A DNA stretch of 64,000 nt from Prolixibacteraceae bacterium (GCA_003506435.1 DOAQ01000036.1:381312-445311), one strand, 5' to 3'; shown: positions 15,245 to 24,454, counted from the stretch's first letter. The notes: generated from the letters alone by a model not told the origin. A program made the numbers and translations.

Positions 15245-17110
15245 TTATTCGAATACAGGGTAACCGCCGTTCGAGCCGTCAACCTTCCATTTGTGGTAGT
15301 TACGGTCGCTCCGCTGTTCGGCCAGTTCATTCAGCGCCTGAAGCAGTGAACCTTCGTACGCTTTTCGCTTTCCGGGGCCGTCATCACTCCGGGCCAAAAC
15401 GGTAGCCGTGGGGTTCTCAAAAAAGTAGGTTGCTCCCAGATGGAAATCTTCGACCATCTTACTACCATTCTTTTTGTAATAGTACGATCCTTTTCCGTAG
15501 GTAATATCGCTGTTGATACCACCAGGTTGTGGCTGTTTAAGCCAGAATATATTCATTGCTGCTGACTTATGGTTTTCATCTTCGCCCCACAGCACATCTG
15601 CCAGTCCGATAACGCCACCCACCACGTTTGTTCCGGATCCTGTGACACTCAGCGCACCAATGTTGTAGCAGTTCTGGGCATATACCGAGCTTCCGCCAAT
15701 ACCTCCGGCATTTAGGGTGGTGCCTGTTCCGGAAACGCCATTGATACTGCCTGTGTTGTAGCTGTTAATTACCATACGGCCAAATCCGGCGATACCACCC
15801 ACATTAAGCGCATCCACTTTTTCGGTTGACGAGACGGTAATCGAGCCGGTATTGCAGGTGTTGATGTATCCGCCAACACCACCAAACGGATAGGAACTGT
15901 TGTGAAATCCGGGTTTGTCGCCAAGCTCGCCGCCACCAATGCCGCCCACAGCTATTTTTTTGCCGGTTTTCAGGACTACATCAATGTTTCCGCTGTTGTA
16001 TATTTTACCCGGTTCGATGTATTGCATCGGTCTCGACATCGGTGGATTCGTGGTATTTCCGGCACCCACCACACCTCCGATACAAGCCGATTTGATGTCG
16101 CCCGTAGCAGAAATGTTCAGTTTACCGGTGTTGTAAATGTCGGTACATTCGCATCGGTACCCCACACTGGCAAGCACCCCGCCAATTTGCATTTCGTTGC
16201 CCGAAGCTTTAACGGTAATGGTTCCGGTATTGTAGCAACCGAATATTCCACCGTGTTTCAGGTTCGGGGCAAAGGCAGCACCCGCTTCGGCACAAACGCC
16301 GCCAATTTGCAGGTTGCCGGGACTTACAATCGACTGGTTATTTTTGGCCTTTACATCAACAATGTTTCCCTCAACCACGATGGTTCCGCCGAAATGTGAA
16401 TTACTCATGGTGTATTTACAGATCGCCGCCAATCCTCCCACAATGGCCTCGCCGCTTCCTTTCACCGTAATTGTTGCTTCGCTCGAACATCCTTCCATCA
16501 CATTGGGCTCAACCGCAATGGAAGCCGCATAAACCGTAAGTAAAATTTTAAAAGTTTTATACTGATAGAATTCGCGGTTGTAGGTGATTGTTGACCCCTT
16601 GCCAATCGTGAGATTCTTAACTTGCTCAACACCCTGAAAAAGAGCCAGCCTCATTTCGGCAGTACCTTCCATATCATCGATAATCGGCTCGGTTTTTTTG
16701 TCGCTGATGCGCAGGTTGGTAATTACATGGCCACCACCGTCAAAATTTATCCAGGTATCCGGTATCGGGATAAACTCGTACAAGGCACCATTCATATCCA
16801 AATCGACGGTGAGTTTTACGAAGTTGTCCTTAAATGAATGGCGGAGTCCTTTTAATCCGTTCTTTTCACCGAATCCGACCATATCGCCGATATTCGCCAG
16901 TTTGTGCAGATACGCCAGTTTTCCGGCGGTATCGATGATAAACGGATTGCTCTCGCTGTTGGGCTGCGAGGAATCAAGCGATTTGAACGGATAAGCCTTA
17001 CCATCCCATTTCTTCCCGTCAACAGCATGGGCTGGTGACAAACAGAAAAGAAACAAGACAAAAAAAACATTCAGGAATAGTAATGCGGGGCGTAGATTTT
17101 TAATTTTCAT
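15245..17110 (-). CDS. secreted GLUG-like repeat protein
   Basis: A 621-residue protein with a signal peptide (residues 1-29, ending in PAHA). After an N-terminal domain it contains at least six repeats of a GLUG-like unit with a conserved YNTG core (CYNTGTITV, IYNTGKLNI, IYNSGNIDV, TCNTGSITV, SYNTGSING, CYNIGALSV), each followed by a VGGI or GGIGG turn. This predicts a right-handed beta-helix similar to those of surface adhesins and M26 peptidases. The tail ends in NGGYPVFE, a common closing motif of such proteins. No protease motif and no type IX sorting domain were seen. A role at the cell surface, perhaps in adhesion, is inferred. Confidence 0.75.
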   Translation of the reverse strand: MKIKNLRPALLFLNVFFVLFLFCLSPAHAVDGKKWDGKAYPFKSLDSSQPNSESNPFIIDTAGKLAYLHKLANIGDMVGFGEKNGLKGLRHSFKDNFVKLTVDLDMNGALYEFIPIPDTWINFDGGGHVITNLRISDKKTEPIIDDMEGTAEMRLALFQGVEQVKNLTIGKGSTITYNREFYQYKTFKILLTVYAASIAVEPNVMEGCSSEATITVKGSGEAIVGGLAAICKYTMSNSHFGGTIVVEGNIVDVKAKNNQSIVSPGNLQIGGVCAEAGAAFAPNLKHGGIFGCYNTGTITVKASGNEMQIGGVLASVGYRCECTDIYNTGKLNISATGDIKSACIGGVVGAGNTTNPPMSRPMQYIEPGKIYNSGNIDVVLKTGKKIAVGGIGGGELGDKPGFHNSSYPFGGVGGYINTCNTGSITVSSTEKVDALNVGGIAGFGRMVINSYNTGSINGVSGTGTTLNAGGIGGSSVYAQNCYNIGALSVTGSGTNVVGGVIGLADVLWGEDENHKSAAMNIFWLKQPQPGGINSDITYGKGSYYYKKNGSKMVEDFHLGATYFFENPTATVLARSDDGPGKRKAYEGSLLQALNELAEQRSDRNYHKWKVDGSNGGYPVFE

Positions 17111-17205
17111 AAGTGAATAATTTATTTTTTAATGGTGAAGGCGAATAGCCATAAATAATCGTTGCGGCACACGTCGATTCATTTTTAGCAAAGCTAAAAA
17201 CCTTT

Positions 17206-17255
17206 CAAAATTAGAAGTGAAATACCAGTAGACAAAAAGTAGACAACTGAAAAAA
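17206..17255 (-). promoter_or_regulatory. promoter and shared upstream motif of the GLUG-like gene
   Basis: On the minus strand a TTTG at 17236-17233 is followed after exactly 19 bases by TAATTTTG (17213-17206), a full match to the Bacteroidota TTTG / TAnnTTTG promoter. The TTTG is embedded in the 26-base motif 17230-17255 shared with 15208-15233. The leader after it contains a TTTTTAGC-AAA-GCTAAAAA hairpin at 17183-17201. The TPR-LuxR regulator encoded next door is a plausible ligand of the motif (inference). Confidence 0.65.
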
Positions 17256-17269
17256 TAACTTCAAAATAT

Positions 17270-17731
17270 GAGTCCACTCCGAAAAGTCAAAAACCCCTAA
17301 ATCCCCTAAAGGGCATAGCCGTCAAGCTAAAAATATAATTTCCTATTTATCAGCGATAAATGAAATACAACCACCCCGTCCCGGAGAAACCGGGACACCC
17401 CTCCTAAAAAAAGGAGGGGAAACCGAAGCAAGTTGCGGCAGCGAAGAACCACCATGCCTCCCAAATTGTCACTGCCCAAAATTTCTCCTCCTGGACAGGA
17501 GGAGTACCCGAGGTACGAAGGGGAGGTGGTTGATTGTGTAAAGTAAAATATAAAACCAGTAAAAATTATTATCACTGAAAAATAGTTATTTACATAGATT
17601 TATCTCTTAGCTTGACGGCTATGCCCTAAAGGGGACTTTGAAAAATTTATTGATTTTCAACGAGTTCCCTTTTAGGGGTTAGGGGTAAAGAAGTTGAAAA
17701 TCAATAAATTTAGACTTTTCGGAGTAGGCTC
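17270..17731. mobile_element. MITE-like element C, interrupted by element B
   Basis: The termini are GAGTCCACTCCGAAAAGTC (17270-17288) and GACTTTTCGGAGTAGGCTC (17713-17731), inverted with two mismatches and flanked by a perfect 6-base duplication AAATAT (17264-17269 and 17732-17737). Without the inner element B it would be about 150 bases and largely palindromic (TTTATTGATTTTCAAC facing GTTGAAAATCAATAAA). It lies between the GLUG-like gene and the TPR regulator and is non-coding. Confidence 0.8.
17312..17625. mobile_element. MITE-like element B, copy 2, nested in element C
   Basis: The termini GGCATAGCCGTCAAGCTAA and TTAGCTTGACGGCTATGCC are perfectly inverted. It is flanked by CTAAAG direct repeats (extendable to CCCTAAAGGG because the boundary is palindromic). 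It matches copy 1 at 12346-12681 over its whole length. Its insertion inside element C shows that B moved after C was in place. Confidence 0.85.
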
Positions 17732-17776
17732 AAATATAAATACCGAATAGTAGAAACTTAATCCGGGGATGACATT

Positions 17777-20275
17777 CTAAATATTTTGCAAAAAAGCAAC
17801 CAAATTTGTTTCCCGTCCGATTGCGAGTTTTTGCCTCAGTCTCAAACGTGCTTTTTTCAGGGCATCATCCGACTGAAAAGTAATTTGTGCAATGTCTTTA
17901 TTGCTCATATTGAGTTTTAAAAAAGCACATATTTTTCGCTCATTCGCGGTAAGGTTTGGAAATTGAGTGTTTAGCTTTTCGTAAAAGGAGAAGTGTACCT
18001 TTTCAAATAAAATTTCAAATTCATCCCAGTTCGAGTTCAACGAAACTCGTTTATTGTCGGATATAAGCGTCTTAATTTTTTGTTTGCCTTCCGGGGTAGT
18101 GTCTTTTTCTATTTCCATCAACCGATCAATAGTTTGGGTATCGCGTTCCGAGTTTTGGATTAATTTTAAGGTAGCGGCGGTCATCGATCTCTGGTTCGAT
18201 TCAAGCTCCCGGTTTATCCGATCTATTTCGCTGGTCAACAATTGTGCTTTTGCGGCTTCAATTTCCTGAAGTGCAATTTCTGCATTTTTACGTTCGGTAA
18301 TATCCCGGATATTTGCCACTACCGATTTAATTGCCGGATGATCAAGAAAATTCTGTGTCACAGCCTCAAACCAGACATACCCCTTTTCTTTGTGCTTATG
18401 CCGGTATTGAATGATGTCTGCAACATCTTTGTTTGCCATGACCCGGGCCCAATGCTGCCGAACAATATCTATATCTTCGGGAAAAATAACATCGTCAATT
18501 GTGCCTAACAAATCTTCTACATTATACCCTGTAAGGCTTTTGGCCACATCACTAATGAAAAATTGTTCTCCCTTTTCATTTGCCAAAACAAGAATATCAT
18601 TTGAGTTTTTAATCAAAAGTTTTAACCTTTCCTCGCTCTCTTCAACCATCGCTTTAGCCTCAACCAGAGCATCATTTGTAGTCATTAATTCTTCATTAAC
18701 AACCAGATATTCTTCATTTAATTCTTCTATCTCGTGTTTCTGACTGGCAAGAATAAGGTTGGTTTTGTTTTTCATCCGGTACGACCGGAATATATAAACA
18801 GCTAATAAAGACATTAATACAAAACCAACAATAAGAGAAAACAAAATCGTTCGCTGTACCGCGTCTTTCTTTTGTTGTTCCAGTTCAATGGCTTGTTTCT
18901 CTTTTTCAAATTTATAGGTGTATTCGAGTTCCGCGATTTTCTTCACGTTCTTTTCGTTGTAAACACTATCATTTATTTGTGTATATCGTCTGTGGTGGAG
19001 GTAAGCATTTTTATAATCGCCGGTAGCTCCATAAATTTCCGACAACTGATAGTGAATATCCTTCTGGTTATCCATTAGTTTTAGTTCATTGGCAAGCTCT
19101 AAGCTTTTTTGATTGTATGCTAATGCTTTTACATACTCCTTTTGAAGAAGATATATGCCTCCGATCTTGATACATGTTTCACAAATTGTTCGTTTCCGGC
19201 TTAGCTCTTCCGATATTTTTAGCGCCCGCGAATAGTTTTCCAGAGCTTTGTTGTAATCACCCCGGGCACGATAAAAATCACCAATTTTGCTTACTACGCG
19301 CAATACAGGGGTTTGATAGGACAGTTTTTCTACGATTATTAAAGCCTTTTGGAAATACTCCAATGCTTCCGGTTTATTGGTTTGCAGATATACAATGCCT
19401 ATTTCTTCATAACAATTAGAAATCAGACGTTTGTCGTTTAATTTCTCCGCTATTTTCAATGCCCGGTGTTCATAGTCCAAAGCTTTTTCATAGTCACCCT
19501 GCAATGTATAAATACTCCCTATATTTATAAATGACAAGGAGATACCTGATTCTTCATTTTCTTCCTCATTAAGTTTTAAAGTTTTGTGGTAAAATTCGAG
19601 TGCCTGTGGATAATTTCCCTGATATTTATTGATTTCCCCGATATTGTTCAGGATTCCTGAACGCATTTTCCTGTTTTCAAACTTTTCTAATATCTGTAAC
19701 ACTTTTTGATATCCTTCAAGAGCTTTTTCGTAATCACCTTTCCCTGTATAAATCACCGATAAACTGGCCAGGCCTCTTGCGAGCATTGACTGATCATTCA
19801 GCTCTTCGGCCATCCGTATGGCTCTTTGGTAACATTCAGTTGCTTCTGAAATATTGCCTATGGCCGCATACTTTATACCGCAAGAAATCAGGCAGTTCGA
19901 AATTCCTTTTTTGTAATTGATCTCTTCGGCAATTTTTAATGCTTTTTGAAAATAATCCAGGGCCAGCTTGTCTGATTCATTGTATGAAAATGACGTTCCA
20001 AGTAAATAATAACTCTCTGACTTCCCTTTCCTGAAATTTAATTTGTCGGCTAATTCAATGGCCTTATTGGCATAGTCATACGCTTTGTTGGCATCATTTT
20101 TATAAATATTCCTGATTATTTCATTGAGCAACTTTACTTTAACCGTATCGTCTGCCGGGTGGATCTTCAAACAATTTTCAAGGCTGTCCAAACTGGTTGT
20201 CCGGGAATATGTAGCATCACTTGTGAAAAATGCTAAAAGCAGGAACAATATCTGTATGGGCTTATTTATGTGCAT
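17777..20275 (-). CDS. TPR - transmembrane - PAS - LuxR-type HTH regulator
   Basis: An 832-residue protein. It has a signal peptide (about residues 1-25), then about ten tetratricopeptide repeats with the ALEYFQKAL/ALEYYQKVL pattern up to about residue 440, presumably periplasmic. One membrane helix follows (about 473-495), then a coiled coil, a PAS domain (about 548-665, closing with DITERKNAE) and a C-terminal helix-turn-helix at about 775-832 (LTANERKICAFLKLNMSNKDIA). This is the Bacteroidota one-component design in which a periplasmic TPR sensor is joined to a LuxR-like DNA-binding domain. There is no kinase domain. Likely targets are the adjacent GLUG-like and beta-barrel genes, which share an upstream motif. 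Confidence 0.8.
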   Translation of the reverse strand: MHINKPIQILFLLLAFFTSDATYSRTTSLDSLENCLKIHPADDTVKVKLLNEIIRNIYKNDANKAYDYANKAIELADKLNFRKGKSESYYLLGTSFSYNESDKLALDYFQKALKIAEEINYKKGISNCLISCGIKYAAIGNISEATECYQRAIRMAEELNDQSMLARGLASLSVIYTGKGDYEKALEGYQKVLQILEKFENRKMRSGILNNIGEINKYQGNYPQALEFYHKTLKLNEEENEESGISLSFINIGSIYTLQGDYEKALDYEHRALKIAEKLNDKRLISNCYEEIGIVYLQTNKPEALEYFQKALIIVEKLSYQTPVLRVVSKIGDFYRARGDYNKALENYSRALKISEELSRKRTICETCIKIGGIYLLQKEYVKALAYNQKSLELANELKLMDNQKDIHYQLSEIYGATGDYKNAYLHHRRYTQINDSVYNEKNVKKIAELEYTYKFEKEKQAIELEQQKKDAVQRTILFSLIVGFVLMSLLAVYIFRSYRMKNKTNLILASQKHEIEELNEEYLVVNEELMTTNDALVEAKAMVEESEERLKLLIKNSNDILVLANEKGEQFFISDVAKSLTGYNVEDLLGTIDDVIFPEDIDIVRQHWARVMANKDVADIIQYRHKHKEKGYVWFEAVTQNFLDHPAIKSVVANIRDITERKNAEIALQEIEAAKAQLLTSEIDRINRELESNQRSMTAATLKLIQNSERDTQTIDRLMEIEKDTTPEGKQKIKTLISDNKRVSLNSNWDEFEILFEKVHFSFYEKLNTQFPNLTANERKICAFLKLNMSNKDIAQITFQSDDALKKARLRLRQKLAIGRETNLVAFLQNI

Positions 20276-20394
20276 TTCTTTGGTTTTTTACGATTCAGGT
20301 ATTGACCCTGCAAAACTATACTAATTAACGGAAAAGCGTTTCTTTTTCGGCGTTTGTATTCATTTGTATTGATTAAAATCGATGAATACCGCTT

Positions 20395-20480
20395 ACCCGA
20401 TAAACCGGATGTTTAAATGCCAAAATAAATTTATCTAACAGAAATGAAAGATAAAAAATAGTAAGTTTATGGTGCTATTT
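20395..20480. repeat. 86-base leader repeat, copy 2
   Basis: The second copy of the 13024-13110 repeat, in the same orientation, ending 82 bases before the zinc-ribbon/ankyrin/FISUMP gene. The two copies bracket 7.3 kb that includes the beta-barrel, GLUG-like and TPR-regulator genes. After the repeat the sequences diverge abruptly (GCAAGGTGCATAAT versus ACTAAGTTAGCGG), as expected at a cassette boundary. Confidence 0.75.
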
Positions 20481-20485
20481 ACTAA

Positions 20486-20500
20486 GTTAGCGGTCATGCA
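20486..20500. repeat. left arm of inverted flank around the ankyrin/FISUMP gene
   Basis: GTTAGCGGTCATGCA here is close to the reverse complement of TGCACGAACCGCTAAC at 22029-22044 (GTTAGCGGTTCGTGCA). The two arms enclose exactly the one gene 20563-21969. This could mark the ends of a gene cassette. Confidence 0.45.
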
Positions 20501-20562
20501 AAAAGCGACATTCAACATACAGCAACATGACAATTTGAGCAATTATAAAACAAGGAGGAAAT

Positions 20563-21969
20563 ATGGCATTCAAATGTAAAATTGGGTTACATTCATGGAA
20601 TGGATGTAAATGTTCTGAGTGTGAGAAAACGCGTGACGAACAGCACGACTGGTCCGCAGATTGTGAAAAATGTTCTAAATGTGGAAAAATTAGAGAGAAT
20701 CATCATAACTGGTTAAAAGATTGTGAAATATGCGATACTTGCAATAAAACTAGAGAAAACTATCATATTTGGATTAAATGTATATGCTCCACTTGTGGAA
20801 AAGATAAACACCATTGGGAGAGATCAATATGTAAATTTTGTGGCCAAGATAATTCAAAAATAGCTACAGATTTATTATTCAAAGGAGCAATATCAGGCGA
20901 TATTCATGAGGTTAATCAAGCAATTCTTGCAGGTGCTGACTTAGCTGCTATAGACGAACAAGGCTGGCCAGCGATTCTACAAGCGGCATCATCCGGTATG
21001 ATTGAAATTGTAAAGGCCATTTTAATGGCTGGTGTTGACATAAATAAAAAATACACAAATAAAAAGGGAGAAAAGAATCTCACAATACTGCATATAGCAT
21101 CTTACTGCGGACATACTGAATTAGTGAAATATTTAATAAATTATGGTGCAGATATTAATGCTCAAGACGATGATGGTTCGACCTCATTATTTAATGCAGT
21201 TGTGCGGAATCATTTTGAGACAGTAAAGGTTTTATTAGAGGGAGGGGCAAATATAAATTTGAGCAGAAAAGGCATTACTCCCCAAATGTATTCCTTTAGT
21301 CAAAAATATTCAGGAATTAATAAGCTGTTATATGATTACAATAAAAAACCGAATAATGATTTGATTATTAATTTACCCCCAAATAAATTAAATGAAACTT
21401 ACAAAACAATTAAAATAGGCACTCAAGAATGGATGGCAGAGAATTTAAATGTTAGTCATTTTCGAAATGGAGATATTATTATAGAAGCCAATACAGATGA
21501 CGAATGGATGAAAGCTGCCGATGATAGGTGGCCAGTATGTTGTTCCTATCAAGATAATCCAGAAAATGATAAAAAATATGGTAAGCTTTACAGTTGGTAT
21601 GCAGTAAGTGATCCAAGAGGGTTAGCACCAGAAGGTTGGCATATCCCAAGTGATGAAGAATGGAAACAACTAACTGATTTTTTAGAAGTAGAAACTGCGG
21701 GCATAAAAATGAAAAGTATCGATGGGTGGAAAGAAGATTCAAGAGGTGGTATAAGTACAAATGAAAGTGGGTTTAATGGACTACCAATTGCTAAGTGCGC
21801 TAGTGGGCCGCGCTTCGGTATTTATGGTATCTCAGGGGCTTGGTGGAGTTCTACTAGTGAGGATACAAAAAATGCTTGGAGTCGCGACTTAATATCTTAT
21901 AGAAAAGAATTGACACGAGAACTTGAGTGGAAATGGCATGGGCTTTCAATTCGTTGCATTAAGGACTAA
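20563..21969 (+). CDS. zinc-ribbon repeats + ankyrin repeats + FISUMP domain fusion
   Basis: A 468-residue protein with three parts. Residues 1-103 hold a chain of short Cys/His-rich units (C-x2-C-x-K-x-R then H-x-W, repeated about four times), probably zinc ribbons. Residues about 105-265 form four ankyrin repeats (for example NLTILHIASYCGHTELVKYL). Residues about 282-468 are a FISUMP domain (KIGTQEWMAENLN, YGKLYSWYAV, LAPEGWHIPSDEEW, WWSSTSED, ending SIRCIKD). FISUMP domains usually sit on secreted proteins, yet no signal peptide is present here, so the cellular location is unclear. An AAGGAGG-like ribosome site lies just before the ATG. The gene is AT-rich, follows the leader repeat and is probably acquired. 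Confidence 0.75.
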   Translation: MAFKCKIGLHSWNGCKCSECEKTRDEQHDWSADCEKCSKCGKIRENHHNWLKDCEICDTCNKTRENYHIWIKCICSTCGKDKHHWERSICKFCGQDNSKIATDLLFKGAISGDIHEVNQAILAGADLAAIDEQGWPAILQAASSGMIEIVKAILMAGVDINKKYTNKKGEKNLTILHIASYCGHTELVKYLINYGADINAQDDDGSTSLFNAVVRNHFETVKVLLEGGANINLSRKGITPQMYSFSQKYSGINKLLYDYNKKPNNDLIINLPPNKLNETYKTIKIGTQEWMAENLNVSHFRNGDIIIEANTDDEWMKAADDRWPVCCSYQDNPENDKKYGKLYSWYAVSDPRGLAPEGWHIPSDEEWKQLTDFLEVETAGIKMKSIDGWKEDSRGGISTNESGFNGLPIAKCASGPRFGIYGISGAWWSSTSEDTKNAWSRDLISYRKELTRELEWKWHGLSIRCIKD

Positions 21970-22287
21970 AAAACAATTGAAAAGGGGTAACTTATACTTT
22001 TAAAGATCAAGTAAACTAGTATTTAAAATGCACGAACCGCTAACAGCAAAATACCCGCAAGCCGGGTTTCGGCGTTTCGTTGACAGGGAATTAGCCCCGG
22101 AAACCCAGGATCAAAATCACCTTCCGCCAACTGGTGGATTCATCGGAAAACTCCCACCCTCGTATAGCTGCAAAATATCCTTTTTCTGTATAAAGGAGAA
22201 CCCGGGCATATTTGGTATTCGCGAAACTTTTCTAACTTAGTTTCTCATAAACTAATCCGAAATTCTAACCAAAAAAGAAAATCACAA
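21970..22287. other. intergenic region before uraA
   Basis: These 318 bases hold no supported gene. They contain the right arm of the inverted flank (TGCACGAACCGCTAAC, 22029-22044) and a small GC-rich hairpin (GCCGGGTTTCGGC, about 22062-22074). The transition from the AT-rich accessory gene to core-like composition also falls here, so it is probably the right boundary of the accessory segment. The 70-codon frame at 22028 starts in the repeat and is not credible. Confidence 0.6.
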
Positions 22288-23577
22288 ATGGCACGAAAGA
22301 CAGTCGGCATTCACGAAAAATTACCAATCTTAGAAAGTTTACCTTTGAGTTTTCAGCACCTTACGGCGATGTTTGGCGCAACCATCCTGGTTCCGATACT
22401 TCTCGGTGTCAACCCGGCCATTGCATTGCTGATGAACGGAATTGGCACATTGCTCTATTCCTGGATAACAAAAGGTGGCATTCCGGCTTATCTGGGTTCC
22501 AGCTTTGCATTCATCGCGCCGACACTTCTGATCATTACTTCCTACGGAGGTTTTAGCCATGCGCAGGCAGGTTTTATTTTCTTCGGACTATTTTTTATTG
22601 TCATTTCATTTGTTGTGAAGAAATGGGGAATTAAATGGATCGATGTGGTGATGCCACCTGCTGTAATGGGCGCTGTTGTTGCCATTATTGGATTAGAATT
22701 AGCACCGGTAGCTGCCCAGCAATCGGGGCTTGCACCGTGGCCGGCAAACGTTGGAAGTATGGTTGAACCTTTCATTCCATCGACCAACGTACTGATTGTT
22801 TCCATGTTTACATTGGCAATCGGAATAATTGGCTCGGTAATGTTCCGCGGTTTTTTACAGGTAATCCCGATTTTGATCGCTGTCGTTGCAGGATATATGT
22901 TGGCTTTGGCAATGGGAATGGTCGATACAACAACCATCGGCAATGCTTCGTGGTTTGCCTTACCAAAATTTCAGGCTCCTGTTTGGGACATCAATGCGAT
23001 CATCATTATAGCGCCTGCATGTATTGTGGTTTTGGCCGAACACATAAGCCATTTGATCGTTACCGGAAAAATTACGGAAAGTGATTTGATGAAGAATCCC
23101 GGCTTGCACCGTTCGCTGCTTGGCGATGGCATCAGCAATGTGATTTCCGGTTTTGCCGGTTCGCCTCCAAATACAACTTACGGAGAAAATATCGGGGTAA
23201 TGGCTATCACCCGGGTTTATTCCGTTTGGATTATCCGCGGGGCTGCAATTCTCGCTATTGCGTTCTCGTGCATTGGTAAAGTTTCGGCCGCCATTTCCAC
23301 TATCCCAACACCTGTGATGGGCGGAATAACCATGTTGCTTTATGGCGTAATTGCTGTTCAGGGATTCCGGATGTTTGTTGAGCAAAAAGTGGATTTCAGC
23401 AAAAACCGGAACATGGTTCTCGGGGCCATTACGTTTGTGGTAGGCGTTAGCGGTGCAAGCATCAGCATTGGTTCAGTACAGTTGAAAGGGATGGCATTTG
23501 CTGCAATCGTCGGAGTTGTTTTGTCGCTGCTTTTCTGGTTGTTTGGCAAACTGGGCTGGATGAACAACGAGGTGTAG
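22288..23577 (+). CDS. uraA: uracil:cation symporter (NCS2 family)
   Basis: A 429-residue inner-membrane protein with about 14 membrane segments. Family motifs are the QHLTAMFGATILVP start, GSSFAFIAP in the helix 3 region, the substrate-site stretch with VVLAEHISHL, and the NCS2 signature NTTYGENIGVMAITRVYS. It imports uracil (possibly other nucleobases) with protons. It stands at the head of a plus-strand group with the GNAT gene 7 bases downstream. Confidence 0.9.
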   Translation: MARKTVGIHEKLPILESLPLSFQHLTAMFGATILVPILLGVNPAIALLMNGIGTLLYSWITKGGIPAYLGSSFAFIAPTLLIITSYGGFSHAQAGFIFFGLFFIVISFVVKKWGIKWIDVVMPPAVMGAVVAIIGLELAPVAAQQSGLAPWPANVGSMVEPFIPSTNVLIVSMFTLAIGIIGSVMFRGFLQVIPILIAVVAGYMLALAMGMVDTTTIGNASWFALPKFQAPVWDINAIIIIAPACIVVLAEHISHLIVTGKITESDLMKNPGLHRSLLGDGISNVISGFAGSPPNTTYGENIGVMAITRVYSVWIIRGAAILAIAFSCIGKVSAAISTIPTPVMGGITMLLYGVIAVQGFRMFVEQKVDFSKNRNMVLGAITFVVGVSGASISIGSVQLKGMAFAAIVGVVLSLLFWLFGKLGWMNNEV

Positions 23578-23584
23578 ATATATA

Positions 23585-24454
23585 ATGGCAATTCCTGATC
23601 TCAGCAAACTGCTTTTTGAACCGTTGGATTTTAGCGGTGTGACCACGCTTGTTGACTGGGCCCGCAACGAAGGATGGAACCCCGGTCCGCACGATGCCGA
23701 AGTTTTTTATGCAACAGACCCGAATGGGTTCTATGGCTATTTTTATGATGGAGAACTCATTGCCGGAGGCTCTGTGGTATCGTACGGCGGAGCGTTTGGC
23801 TTCATGGGATTTTTTATTGTCCGTCCCGAATACCGTGCGTCAGGAATCGGACGCAGGCTGTGGTTCCGGCGTCGTGATTACCTTTTATCGAGGCTGAACG
23901 AAGGCGCTCCTATCGGGATGGATGGCGTTGTTGCCATGCAGCCTTTTTACCGGAAAGGTGGTTTTTTACCCGCCTTCAGAGATGAACGGTATGTAATTAC
24001 CGGCGCACCCTGCCCGGTTGATCAGCACGTAACTTCAATCACTGCTGTTGATTTTTCTGAAGTCTTTGATTACGACCGCCTGTGTTTTGGTTTTTCGCGT
24101 CCCGTGTTTCTCAAACAATGGCTCGAATTACCCGGAAGTTTTAGTTTTAAATACGTTTCCGGCAGACAATTGGCGGGATTTGCTGTCATGCGCAAAGCGA
24201 CAGAGGGATATAAAATCGGGCCGCTCTTTGCCGATAATGTTGTTATTGCCGAAGCGCTTTATCGGGCCTGTATGAATGCTGTCCCCGGCGAACCGGTATT
24301 CCTTGATATTCCGGTCAGCAACCCTGCTGCGGTCGGTCTGGCAAATAAGTACGGAGCAACTTATGTGTTCGAATGCGCCCGGATGTACTATGGCAAGGCT
24401 CCGGAATTACCTTTGGAAAAAATATTCGGAATCACGACCTTTGAACTGGGATAA
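23585..24454 (+). CDS. GNAT acetyltransferase, two-domain YitH-like
   Basis: A 289-residue protein. The first GNAT domain (about residues 1-145) has the acetyl-CoA loop in FFIVRPEYRASGIGRRLW. The second half (about 150-280) matches the C-terminal acetyltransferase-like domain seen in YitH-type proteins (GFAVMRKATEGYKIGPLFADN). The substrate is unknown. It starts 7 bases after uraA and is probably cotranscribed with it. Confidence 0.8.
   Translation: MAIPDLSKLLFEPLDFSGVTTLVDWARNEGWNPGPHDAEVFYATDPNGFYGYFYDGELIAGGSVVSYGGAFGFMGFFIVRPEYRASGIGRRLWFRRRDYLLSRLNEGAPIGMDGVVAMQPFYRKGGFLPAFRDERYVITGAPCPVDQHVTSITAVDFSEVFDYDRLCFGFSRPVFLKQWLELPGSFSFKYVSGRQLAGFAVMRKATEGYKIGPLFADNVVIAEALYRACMNAVPGEPVFLDIPVSNPAAVGLANKYGATYVFECARMYYGKAPELPLEKIFGITTFELG

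Noticed and set aside
17327..17575. 82-codon minus-strand frame
   Set aside because: It lies entirely inside MITE-like element B, and the corresponding frame is not kept in the other copy, which has an extra stretch of about 20 bases.
22028..22240. 70-codon frame before uraA
   Set aside because: It starts inside the inverted flank of the accessory gene, has no family resemblance and no leader of its own.
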